Below, in pieces: positions 47,002 to 57,737 of a stretch of 64,000 nt of DNA (position 1 is its first letter; each line of letters opens with the position of its first letter). The stretch comes from Neostapfia colusana (Eukaryota > Streptophyta > Magnoliopsida > Poales > Poaceae): contig JASWHV010000012.1 of assembly GCA_030760725.1 (NCBI GenBank), positions 84,580,968-84,644,967 on the forward strand, read 5' to 3'. The notes under the pieces were generated by a model. The model made no database searches. It saw only the letters and a program-made list of their open reading frames with translations, and had not been told where the DNA came from. Made by a program: the position numbers and the translations under genes.

Positions 47002-47500
47002 CACGTGGTGTGTTCGGAACTCATCCCCGAAGAGATTGGAGAGGTCCGACGCTAAACTGGATACGTGGCAGGCTCGGGGGTCACCTCCGCAATTGGAAAG
47101 AGGTCCGACCCTGTGGGACACGTACTGCCGCGAGATAGCCTCTGCGGAAGAAGCAAAGGCATTTTTCATAGGACACGTGTCATCCACGGAGCTAGTCCTC
47201 GCGGAAGTTAGGGGACCAGTCGCACGGGATATGTGTTAATTTCGGAACCCATCTCAGAGAAGTCCGGATCTATTGAACACGTGTCGCCACCGGAGCTTAT
47301 CTCCGGAGGTCCGTCGCTGCTGAACACGTGTCGACCTCGGGGCATGTCCCTGAGGGAAGGAAAGGCGGAAAGACCGGCACTCACACGTGGCGTGCGCGGA
47401 GCTCACCTCCGAAAAAGAGGGAGGTCTCGATCAATTGACACGCGGCACAACCGGAGCTCGTCTCTGAGGATGAGGAGATACCAGGCCTAGAGGACACGTG
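47002..47500 (+). repeat. CACGTG (G-box) array in D 5' LTR
   Basis: Six CACGTG palindromes in 499 bp (47002, 47174, 47278, 47325, 47384, 47495), against about 0.1 expected by chance. They sit in degenerate units ACACGTGTC + CGGAGCT...CTCCG, with further near-matches between them. The array ends about 190 bp upstream of the TATA box, consistent with a U3 enhancer. Confidence 0.8.
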
Positions 47501-47690
47501 GAGCTTCCGGAGCTCATCATCACGAAGGTAACGAATTCTGAAGCAGCTGTTGCGCGTAAGGACACCGGTACGCAACAGAAACCGATCCAAACTCCACAAT
47601 GTTACCAAAGATAAGACGTCAGGATCCAACAAGATCTGAATAATACTTTTATTCGGGATCCAATCAGATTAGGACTCTTCTCTTCCCGAT

Positions 47691-47698
47691 TATAAATA
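47691..47698 (+). promoter_or_regulatory. TATA box of D 5' LTR
   Basis: TATAAATA with GATCCAATCAG about 35 bp upstream. Transcription would begin near 47720, giving a long R-U5 of about 2.1 kb. Confidence 0.75.
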
Positions 47699-48171
47699 GA
47701 ACTCAAAACCTCTGGCCGAAATCACGAACTTCTCTTTCAACTCCTGAGCCGACGACTTAGAGCTCTAGCCCTAACTCGCCGAGCAAAACATCGCCGAAGC
47801 ACAACAAGGGAGATCATCGGAGAAGAACCAAGCGGTCTGAGGAGGACCTCAAAGTCAAGAAGAACGTGAGGTAGGACTTCAATACCACCTTACGACATCA
47901 TGTTGTTCATCTCTTTGCATCTGTTCTTCGATTCCTTTCGAACAGAAGCCTTTTCGTGGACAGATCACTCGATGATCAGTTTGATCTAAAAACAAGATCA
48001 TCGCCACGACCACCTTTGATCCGAACACCTCTGACCGTGCAAGCCATGCAAGGGCACACCAATCTAATAAAAATCATAGGATAGCATGCATGAGCATCAT
48101 CGGATCTAGTTTAGGGTTTTGTGCATGATATTGATTGCTGTGAATTTTGTATGCACGTGAATCCTACATAG

Positions 48172-49530
48172 CAGAACAAGCTCAGGGAGCTGTCTACGAC
48201 GAGCTGCAGCAACAAGGTTTTGAGAATCAAGAACAACCGGAACCGCAAGAACAAGGCAAGTGCTCCTTGACCATGTTGATCCTATGTTTTGGGTAAAACT
48301 ATTTTGTTTTGCGAAAAGGTGTGTGTGCTGAGTCAAACATGATGGGAAACCCTTTTATAGGAGTTTACTAGTTTTGGTTAAACCACCTTTGTCACCTGGG
48401 AAGTTTTATGAGTCGGGTATGGTTTTTGTTTTATGCTTCGCTGAGTCCATGAGATTGGGAAGCGAGATAGATGTGTCTAGCTAACTGCACTCATAATAAT
48501 AAGGGGAAACTGATGTTAATAATGAACATGGATCGGAGGGAGATCTAGGCAAGACTGGGTTTGTGAATGAGGTAGCATGAGATGGTGGTTTTGCTTGCCA
48601 TAGATCTAAGGACCGGTTCATGCATGCACATGCCAGGATAACAGTGCCACCACAAGGCCAAGTATGGGTGCGGCTTAGCTGAGTAATTAGGTAAGTTGCT
48701 AGAGTGTTATGGACTGTGGAAGGCGCGGGGAATGGGAGTCGAGTGAGGACTGCCCTGGGAACCGCATGGCACAAGAGGGGGCCCGTGGGTGGGAGAATTG
48801 GAGATTCTAGCCTGCCGGTGAAACCTTAGTGAGTCCATACATCTAGTAACCCCTTTGTAAAGGCTATTTTGTGATCTCTTGACCATACACCAACGGATGT
48901 GTACTGGTATAATGGAGGTTCTGCAGTCGCCGAGGGTGACGAAATCACAAACTTGTGGGTAAAGAGGTGCAAACTCTGCAGAGTTATTAAAACTATCATG
49001 ATAGCCGAGCTTACGGTTATGAGCACCTGGCTAAACTGCCATGATTAGATGGGATGGTTACTGGAATGGTTTTTGGGAAGGATCTTGGTTATGGTTTGGT
49101 TTGGGACTGTTAAGTCTGGATGATGAGATGGTTGCATGACTGTTGGGTCACGACATGAGATTGGTCTCAGTGCGAGACAAGGTTGTTTTATGAGGTGAGA
49201 TGGTAGCGAATACGAGGAGGTATTCGTGAGTATGAGTAAAGGATTGGTTAATGTTCGGATGGAACACGGGAAGTGATGAAGGTATGTTGGTAATTTAATA
49301 CATGCTGGGACTACATTCATCTAAAGTTAAGTTGCTGTTTTATCAATGGTTTTATAAATTTGCTTTTCTGCAAATAAGCCTTTTATACCTACCTTGTTTA
49401 TAAGCTGCATATCATGTGTTATTCCCGCACTTGCTGAGTACATCATTGTGCTCAAACTTGCATTATTATTTCTTCATCAACAGCAAGAGAAGACTACTAT
49501 GAAGACCGAGAAGAGCATTATGGCGTGTGA
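48172..49530 (+). CDS. LTR-resident two-exon peptide, copy in D 5' LTR (putative)
   Basis: Block 1 (48172-48255, 84 nt) follows CCTACATAG and ends GAACAAG|GCAAGT, a textbook GC-AG donor. Block 2 (49484-49530, 47 nt) follows CTTCATCAACAG and stops at TGA 49528. The interval is 1228 bp. Phase 1 joining gives EQAQGAVYDELQQQGFE and QEQPEPQEQ, then AREDYYEDREEHYGV. The leader exon upstream (after the TATA box, to about 47870) has no ATG and no frame that enters block 1 openly, so the start is unresolved. A longer open frame of 76 aa across block 2 (49394-49624) is an alternative reading. Confidence 0.45.
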
Positions 49531-49641
49531 TCTGTTCTCAACCTTGCCTGTGGAGGGAATAGAGATGGAGCCACTTCTGCTTAGTTTTGCTTCCGCATTA
49601 GTTTTTGCTTCCGCATCTAAATAAGATTTCCGCTGCGTAGA

Positions 49642-49697
49642 AATAAAGACTTTCGCTGTGAGCATGAGTCCAAGACTCATGAGGTGATTGTAATAAA
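49642..49697 (+). terminator. D LTR polyadenylation signals
   Basis: Two AATAAA hexamers at 49642 and 49692, repeated at 57545 and 57595 in the 3' LTR. Confidence 0.45.
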
Positions 49698-49828
49698 CTC
49701 TGTTATTCGTGGTAATATATAATCTGAATTCAGTTTGTGGAACGTATGTGTATGTGCGATGAACATCCTAGGCATACATATGCATTAGTTCTCGGTTCCG
49801 TGGTTTTCCACAGAATTGAGGGCGTCAC

Positions 49829-49940
49829 AGATTGGTATCAGAGCCACGGGTTGACAGTAGGTTACACGACTAAGATAGAAGCCTTAGATTGATATTAGAA
49901 TCACGGGTTAACAGCAAGTTACACCCCTAAATAGAAGCTA
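49829..49940 (+). repeat. 57-bp tandem duplication including the PBS
   Basis: Units begin at 49829 and 49886 (AGATTG...CACGGGTTGACAGTAGGTTACAC against AGATTG...CACGGGTTAACAGCAAGTTACAC). In the second, the PBS reads TGATATTAGAATC; all four differences from TGGTATCAGAGCC are C-to-T or G-to-A. A third, weaker match may start near 49977. Confidence 0.7.
49833..49844 (+). other. D primer binding site (initiator tRNA-Met)
   Basis: TGGTATCAGAGC three bases after the LTR, within TTGGTATCAGAGCCACGG. Confidence 0.93.
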
Positions 49941-50251
49941 CGCGGACCAAAGGAAGCATCCTAGGATGAATAGCTTAGATTGGCCTTGAAACCACCTTGG
50001 CATAGGAAACCATCCTTGAATAGGAGTTGAGTGGGCCATTGTGATGATTATTTGTGAATATGTGCTTAGTGTGAGTTGTGGGACGTCTCAAACACGTTGT
50101 CCATATCCACACGTAAGAAGAAAGAGGAGTGAAATGCTTCGGCACTTGATCACATCCTCATAAGGACTAATATATATAGTCCAACTCACCTTGATGCATA
50201 TAGTTGAAAGGACCTATCTAACCTTCTATTCTATTTCGTTCCCCCTCACAG

Positions 50252-53200
50252 ATGGTGAGAGGAAACGCCAGCCGAAGGAACGTTCAGGAAGATGACCACG
50301 AGGAAGTTCCTGCCAACCCCGGAGCTGGCGAAAACAACCTAGAAAGGTTGATGGCCATGCAAAACCAGCTTATGCAAACCATGATCCAAACCTTGGGTCA
50401 GTTGCAGGCCAATCAACACCCCGTTCCGGCACCACCGCCACCACCACCACCGGCTCATAACAGGCTGGGAGAGTTCATGAGGACTCGACCACCCACCTTT
50501 GCTCAAGCAAGCGATCCAATGGAGGCCGATGATTGGTTGAAATCCATGGAGAAGAAGCTTGCCATTGTTCAGTGCAACGACCGAGAGAAGGTTCTCTTTG
50601 CGTCGCACCAACTGATGGGAGCAGCTGCTGACTGGTGGGATGCCTTGAGCAACGCCCATACCAACCCGGAGACAATCACTTGGACTGAGTTCAAGGAAAG
50701 TTTCCGCTCCCACTACATCCCTGTTGGCGTAATGATGCTCAAGAGGCAGGAGTTTGAAGGTCTCCGCCAAGGGCGGAAAAGTGTGAACGAATACCTCAAC
50801 AAGTTCATACAACTGTCCCGATATGCCCCCGAAGATGTCAACTCAGATCAGAGGAAGCAGTACCTGTTCATGAGAGGGTTGAACAATGAGATCCAGGTTC
50901 AGCTCCTCAACAATGACTACGTAAGCTTCCAGAAGCTGGTTGATAAGGCTATTGTGGTGGAAAACAAGATCCGAGAGATCGAGCGCGAGTGCAAAAGGAA
51001 GATCCCATACCAGCCCCAAGGGAGCAACGTACGACCTAGATACATGCCCCCTGCACCGCAGTATGGATCGACCACTCCTACGTACCGCCCTGGTCAGCCA
51101 CCCCAGCAACGGCCCGTTGCACCGGCACCTCGAGTGCCCATGCCTCCTGCGCCCCGGCCTAACAATGGCGCTCCTGTTCAAAACCCCCGCCCCAAAGTAC
51201 CTGCTGCCGTAGGCAACAGGGCATGCTTTGCATGCGGGGAAGTAGGCCATTTCGCTAACCAGTGCCCGAAGAGAGGCCCTGGACAGCAAGGTAACGTGCC
51301 CAAGCAGAACCAGCGACCAAACGGAGGGGACAACCAAGGGAACCGAGGACCACAGAACTATGCTCATGGCCACGTTAACCATGTCACTGCTGAGGAAGCA
51401 CAACAGGCTGAGGACGTCGCAATTGGTATGTTCCTTGCCAACTCCAACCCAGCCACCATTTTATTTGATTCCGGAGCATCGCATTCCTTCAAATCATCCA
51501 AATATGTTGCCAAACATCATCTACCCGTATCCCACCTAGAATGTGCTATGTTAGTTAATTCTCCCGGAGGAGAAATGAGGACTAGTATAGTATGTCCTAA
51601 GGTAAGCCTTAAAATAAGGGGGGTAGATTTCCTTGCCAACCTTATTGTCTTGGACTCCCACAGAATTGACATCATACTCGGAATGGACTGGTTAAGCAAG
51701 CACAATGGAGTAATCCAATACGCTGAGAGAAGTGTGCAGTTGACAAACGAACACGGTATCCGTGTCGAGTTTGAGTCAGCCCCGCAAGCGACCGAACGAG
51801 CGGATCTGAACCATGTTGAAGGAGTAGCATTGGACAACATTCCAGTGGTTCAGGAATTTTTGGATGTGTTCCCGGAAGAACTTCCAGGTATGCCACCTGA
51901 CCGGGACATTGAGTTTGCCATAGATTTGGTACCTGGAACTGCACCCATAGCTAAGAGACCATATAGGATGCCCGTCAACGAGTTAGTTGAACTAAAGAAG
52001 CAAATTCAAGAACAGTTGGAGAAGGGTTTTATCCGGCCAAGCTCGTCACCATAGGGAGCCCCGGTACTCTTCGTGGACAAGAAGGACGGAACCCAAAGAA
52101 TGTGCGTGGACTACAGGTCTCTCAACGAGGTAACAATCAAGAATAAATACCCTCTGCCCCGTATAGAGGACCTGTTCGATCAAATGAAAGAAGCCCAAGT
52201 GTTCTCCAAGATTGATCTTCGGTCGGGATATTTCCAGCTGAAGATTAAGCCCTCCGATATACCTAAGACAGCCTTTCGGACGCGGTATGGTTCATATGAA
52301 TATACCGTTATGTCTTTTGGATTGACGAAAGCACCCGCATACTTCATGTACCTTATGAATAAGGTTTTCATGGAGTACTTGGACAAGTTCGTCGTGGTTT
52401 TCATCGACGACATTATGGTGTATTCAAAAAGTGAGGAGGAGCATGAAGAACATCTGAAATTGACCTTGCAGAAGTTGCGTGAGCATCAGTTGTATGCCAA
52501 GCTCAACAAGTGTCAATTTTGGCTTAAGGAAATATGTTTCCTAGGCCACATCATCTCCAAGGAAGGGGTATCGGTTGATCCTGGAAAGGTGAGAGATGTT
52601 CTGAAATGGGACCAACCGAAGAGCGTGAGGGATGTTCGGAGTTTCCTTGGGATGGCAGGATACTATCGGCGCTTCATTAAAGACTTCTCTAAAATAGCAA
52701 AACCTATGACGGAGTTGCTAATGAAGGGAAAAGTCTTTCAATGGACACAAGCCTGCCAAGAAAGTTTTGAGGAACTCAAGAAAAGGCTAACCACAGCACC
52801 AGTTCTGGTATTGCCAGACGTAAGCAAGAGCTTTGACATATATTGTGACGCATCCAGACAAGGGCTCGGGTGTGTACTCATGCAGGAAGGACAAGTGGTA
52901 GCCTATGCCTCACGACAATTAAAGAAGCACGAGCTTAACTATCCTACTCATGATTTGGAGTGGTGCATGCATTGAAGATTTGGAGACATTATATCCTTGG
53001 TCATCGATGTGAGATCTATACGGATCATAAAAGCCTCAAGTACATATTTACACAAACGGACTTGAATTTGAGGCAACGTCGATGGTTAGAACTTATAAAG
53101 GATTATGATGTGGGAATCAACTACCACCCCGGGAAGGCCAATGTAGTCGCTGACGCATTGAGCAGAAAGGGAGCATGCCACCAACTCACGGTTCAGGAGC

Positions 53201-54741
53201 TACCACCCGAACTTCGAAAGGAGTTCGAACGGTTACACCTCGGATTCTTGAATAGCATGGAAATGATAGAGATCCACTCCTCATTGGAGCAAGAAATAAG
53301 AAAGGGACAAGCAACGGACGAGGGGATCAAGGAAATCAAGGAAAGAATCCGACAAGGGATAGAGAAGGATTTCAAAGAGGATGAAAAGGGTACGCTTTGG
53401 CTAGGAAAAAGGATTTGTGTGCCAAACCTAAGACACCTTCGCGACATGATATTAAGGGAGGCACATGATTCACCCTATTCCATACATCCGGGGAGCACCA
53501 AAATGTACAAGGACTTGAAAACTTGCTATTGGTGGGATGGTATGAAAAGGGATATAGCCGAATACGTTGCCCTATGCGACACATGCCAACGGGTAAAAGC
53601 CGAATATCAAAAACCCGCTGGATTGTTGCAACCTTTGAAAATACCTGAATGGAAATGGGAGGACATCAGTATGGACTTTATTGTCGGATTGCCAAGAACT
53701 CAGTCAGGATACGACTCCATCTGGGTCATTATGGACCGATTGACGAAAACCGCCCATTTTCTTCCGGTAAAGACCAGTTACAACGTTACACAGTTGGCAG
53801 AGTTGTACATGAAGCAGATCGTGTGCCGTCATGGAGTTCCGAAGAGGATAGTCTCAGATCGAGGTTCTCAGTTTACCTCTAGATTCTGGAGGAAGCTGCA
53901 GAAAGCCATGTGTACATGACTAGATTTTAGCTCCGCCTATCACCCACAAACAGATGGGCAAACCGAAAGGACGAACCAAATTTTGGAGGACATGCTGAGA
54001 GCTTGCACCTTGAAACGTGGGCGTAGTTGGGATAGGAGTTTACCATATGCCGAATTCTCCTATAACAACAGCTATCAAGCTAGCTTGAAGATGTCGCCTT
54101 TCGAAGCCTTATATGGTAGACGGTATAGAACACCACTGTTCTGGAACGGGACTGGAGAGAACCAGGTGTTTGGACCCGAAGTACTACAAGAGGCTGAAAA
54201 ACAAGTCCAAACGATACGGGAGAACTTAAAGGCTGCTCAGTCATGACAGAAAGGCTATGCGGACAATAGGCGTAGGAAGTTGACCTTTGAAGTTGGAGAC
54301 TTCGTATACCTTAAGGTATCGCCTATCCGAGGCCAACGACGTTTTAACGTCAAAGGCAAACTAGCGCCTCGCTACATCGGACCATTTAAGATTTTGGGTA
54401 AGCGAGGAGAAGTAGCCTATCAACTAGAGCTCCCAAACCACCTCTCCGACGTACATGACGTGTTTCATGTATCTTAGCTCAAAAAGTGCTTGAGAATACC
54501 AGAGGAACAAGTGTCAATGGGAGAACTCAAACTTCAAGAGGACCTGACTTACGCAGAACACCCTATCCGAATCTTGGACGTAAAAGAAAGGGTCACCCGA
54601 AACAAAGTGATTCGATGGTGCAAGGTACAATGGAGCCATCACACTGAAGCTGAAGCTACATGGGAGCGTAAAGAGGATATTAAGGCTGAATTCCCCTATC
54701 TATTTTCTACTAACGAATCTCGAGGGCGAGATTCAATTTAA
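50252..54741 (+). pseudogene. D gag-pol polyprotein, interrupted
   Basis: ATG 50252 directly after CCCCCTCACAG. Gag has poly-Pro at about residues 55-65, a capsid-like block (MEADDWLKSMEKK, WWDAL) and CCHC CFACGEVGHFANQC at about 325. The protease DSGASHSF at about 406 is intact. TAG 52052-52054 replaces Trp in SSPWGAP. RT carries the FIDD Asp pair at 52406-52411, and RNase H YCDASRQGLG. A 10-nt loss at about 52960 (HDLE...VHALK) shifts frame. Integrase has an HHCC finger, a WEDISMDFIVGLPRT core, and TGA 53917-53919. TGA 54244-54246 (Arg) and TAG 54475-54477 (Gln) follow. The chromodomain-like end reads IRILDVKERVTRN...AEATWERKED. The Tekay lineage fits best. Confidence 0.95.
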
Positions 54742-54753
54742 GGGGGGTAGATT
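54740..54753 (+). other. D polypurine tract
   Basis: AAGGGGGGTAGATT directly before the 3' LTR, overlapping the pol stop codon by two bases. Confidence 0.85.
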
Positions 54754-54902
54754 TGTGACACCCTCATCTCGGGTGTCAGCATATGTTCATGTTTATGAAG
54801 AAGAAAAACATTTTTATAAAAGAGGGGACGGAAACAAGTATTAAAAGGATAGCCAGTAAAGCTTTCTAAGAGCACCGAAGGCAACTTTCACGACCAGCAT
54901 AC

Positions 54903-55402
54903 CACGTGGTGTGTTCGGAACTCATCCCCGAAGAGATTGGAGAGGTCCGACGCTAAACTGGATGCGTGGCAGGCTCGGGGGTCACCTCCGCAATTGGAAA
55001 GAGGTCCGACCCTGTGGGACACGTACTGCCGCGGAGATAGCCTCTGCGGAAGAAGCAAAGGCATTTTTCATAGGACACGTGTCATCCACGGAGCTAGTCC
55101 TCGCGGAAGTTAGGGGACCAGTCGCACGGGATATGTGTTAATTTCGGAACCCATCTCAGAGAAGTCCGGATCTATTGAACACGTGTCGCCACCGGAGCTT
55201 ATCTCCGGAGGTCCGTCGCTGCTGAACACGTGTCGACCTCGGGGCATGTCCCTGAGGGAAGGAAAGGCGGAAAGACCGGCACTCACACGTGGCGTGCGCG
55301 GAGCTCACCTCCGAAAAAGAGGGAGGTCTCGATCAATTGACACGCAGCACAACCGGAGCTCGTCTCTGAGGATGAGAAGATACCAGGCCCAGAGGACACG
55401 TG
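54903..55402 (+). repeat. CACGTG (G-box) array in D 3' LTR
   Basis: All six CACGTG sites of the 5' LTR array are kept (first 54903, last 55397). Confidence 0.8.
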
Positions 55403-55592
55403 GAGCTTCTGGAGCTCATCATCACGAAGGTAACGAATTCTGAAGCAGCTGTTGCGCGTAAGGACACCGGTACGCAACAGAAACCGATCCAAACTACACA
55501 ATGTTACAAAAGATAAGACGTCAGGATCCAACAAGATCTGAATAATACTTTTATTCGGGATCCAATCAGATTAGGACTCTTCTCTTCCCGAT

Positions 55593-55600
55593 TATAAATA
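55593..55600 (+). promoter_or_regulatory. TATA box of D 3' LTR
   Basis: TATAAATA, as in the 5' LTR. In this copy it could drive readthrough into H sequence to the right. Confidence 0.7.
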
Positions 55601-56073
55601 GAACTCAAAACCTCTTGCCGAAATCACGAACTTCTCTTTCAACTCCTGAGCCGACGACTTAGAGCTGTAGCCCTAACTCGCCGAGCAAAACATCGCCGAA
55701 GCACAACAAGGGAGATCATCGGAGAAGAACCAAGCGGTCTGAGGAGGACCTCAAAGTCAAGAAGAACGTGAGGTGGGACTTCAATACCACCTTACGACAT
55801 CATGTTGTTCATCTCTTTGCATCTGTTCTTCGATTCCTTTCGAACAGAAACCTTTTCGTGGACAGATCACTCGATGATCAGTTTGATCTAAAAACAAGAT
55901 CATCGCCACGACCACCTTTGATCCGAACACCTCTGACCGTGCAAGCCATGCAAGGGCACACCAATCTAATAAAAATCATAGGATAGCATGCATGAGCATC
56001 ATCGAATCTAGTTTAGGGTTTTGTACATGATATTGATTGTTGTGAATTTTGTATGCACGTGAATCCTACATAG

Positions 56074-57433
56074 CAGAACAAGCTCAGGGAGCTGTCTACG
56101 ACGAGCTGCAGCAACAAGGTTTTGAGAATCAAGAACAACCGGAACCGCAAGAACAAGGCAAGTGCTCCTTGACCATGTTGATCCTATGTTTTGGGTAAAA
56201 CTATTTTGTTTTGCGAAAAGGTGTGTGTGCTGAGTCAAACATGATGGGAAACCCTTTTATAGGAGTTTACTAGTTTTGGTTAAGCCACCTTTGTCACCTG
56301 GGAAGTTTTATGAGTCGGGTATGGTTTTTGTTTTATGCTTCACTGAGTCCATGGGATTGGGAAGCGAGATAGATGTGTCTAGCTAACTGCACTCATAATA
56401 ATAAGGGGAAACTGATGTTAATAATGAACATGGATCGGAGGGAGATCTAGGCAAGACTGGGTTTGTGAATGAGGTAGCATGAGATGGTGGTTTTGCTTGC
56501 CATAGATCTAAGGACCGGTTCATGCATGCACATGCCAGGATAACAGTGCCACCACAAGGCCAAGTATGGGTGCGGCTTAGCTGAGTAATTAGGTAAGTTG
56601 CTAGAGTGTTATGGACTGTGGAAGGCGCGGGGAATGGGAGTCGAGTGAGGACTGCCCTGGGAACCGCATGGCACAAGAGGGGGCCCGTGGGTGGGAGAAT
56701 TGGAGATTCTAGCCTGCCGGTGAAACCTTAGTGAGTCCATACATCTAGTAACCCCTTTGTAAAGGCTATTTTGTGATCTCTTGACCATACACCAACGGAT
56801 GTGTACTGGTATAATGGAGGTTCTGCAGTCGCCGACGGGTGACGAAATCACAAACTTGTGGGTAAAGAGGTGCAAACTCTGCAGAGTTATTAAAACTATC
56901 ATGATAGCCGAGCTTACGGTTATGAGCACCTGGCTAAACTGCCATGATTAGATGGGATGGTTACTGGAATGGTTTTTGGGAAGGATCTTGGTTATGGTTT
57001 GGTTTGGGACTGTTAAGTCTGGATGATGAGATGGTTGCATGACTGTTGGGTCACGACATGAGATTGGTCTCAGTGCGAGACAAGGTTGTTTTATGAGGTG
57101 AGATGGTAGCGAATACGAGGAGGTATTTGTGAGTATGAGTAAAGGATTGGTTAATGTTCGGATGGAACACGGGAAGTGATGAAGGTATGTTGGTAATTTA
57201 ATACATGCTGGGACTACATTCATCTAAAGTTAAGTTGCTGTTTTATCAATGGTTTTATAAATTTGCTTTTCTGCAAATAAGCCTTTTATACCTACCTTGT
57301 TTATAAGTTGCATATCATGTGTTATTCCCGCACTTGCTGAGTACATCATTGTGCTCAAACTTGCATTATTATTTCTTCATCAACAGCAAGAGAAGACTAC
57401 TATGAAGACCGAGAAGAGCATTATGGTGTGTGA
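56074..57433 (+). CDS. LTR-resident two-exon peptide, copy in D 3' LTR (putative)
   Basis: Block 1 is 56074-56157 (84 nt) and block 2 is 57387-57433 (47 nt, TGA at 57431). Both block sequences match the 5' LTR copy except for a synonymous GGC to GGT in block 2. Donor AAG|GCAAGT and acceptor ATCAACAG are intact. Confidence 0.45.
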
Positions 57434-57737
57434 TCTGTTCTCAACCTTGCCTGTGGAGGGAATAGAGATGGAGCCACTTCTGCTTAGTTTTGCTTCCGCA
57501 TTAGTTTTTGCTTCCGCATCTAAATAAGATTTCCGCTGCGTAGAAATAAAGACTTCCGCTGTGAGCATGAGTCCAAGACTCATGAGGTGATTGTAATAAA
57601 CTCTGTTATTCGTGGTAATATATAATCTGAATTCAGTTTGTGGAACGTATGTGTATGTGTGATGAACATCCTGGGCACACATATGCATTAGTTCTCGGTT
57701 CCGTGGTTTTCCACAGAATTGAGGGCGTCACACTTCG

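Larger units (their letters stand above)
46853..49829 (+). mobile_element. D 5' LTR
   Basis: 2977 bp, TGTGACACCC to ...GGCGTCACA. CACGTG array 47002-47500, CCAAT (about 47660) and TATA box 47691, exon-like blocks 48172-48255 and 49484-49530, AATAAA at 49642 and 49692. No other supported ORF. Confidence 0.95.
46853..57732 (+). mobile_element. D: complete chromovirus-type LTR retrotransposon, CACGTG-rich LTRs
   Basis: 10,880 bp between CTTCG duplications (46848-46852 and 57733-57737). 5' LTR 46853-49829, PBS 49833-49844, gag-pol 50252-54741, PPT 54740-54753, 3' LTR 54754-57732. No orf0; the leader is only about 420 bp. By eye the LTRs differ at roughly 30 sites, mostly transitions (about 1 percent). 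It is a different family from C, M1, M2 and H, with shorter LTRs and a distinct Gag, but the same pol order. It interrupts the H RT. Confidence 0.96.
54754..57732 (+). mobile_element. D 3' LTR
   Basis: 2979 bp, colinear with the 5' LTR, ending GGCGTCACA before the TSD CTTCG. Confidence 0.95.

Noticed and set aside
47700..47880. Leader exon of D after the TATA box as the coding start of the LTR peptide
   Set aside because: No ATG is present, and the phase-1 frame into block 1 contains a stop for either donor candidate (GTGAGG or GTAGGA); A2 shows the same.
49394..49624. 76-aa open frame across the D LTR end (also 57297-57527)
   Set aside because: Not kept in A2, where the same stretch is only open in the spliced-block frame; hydrophobic and low-complexity.
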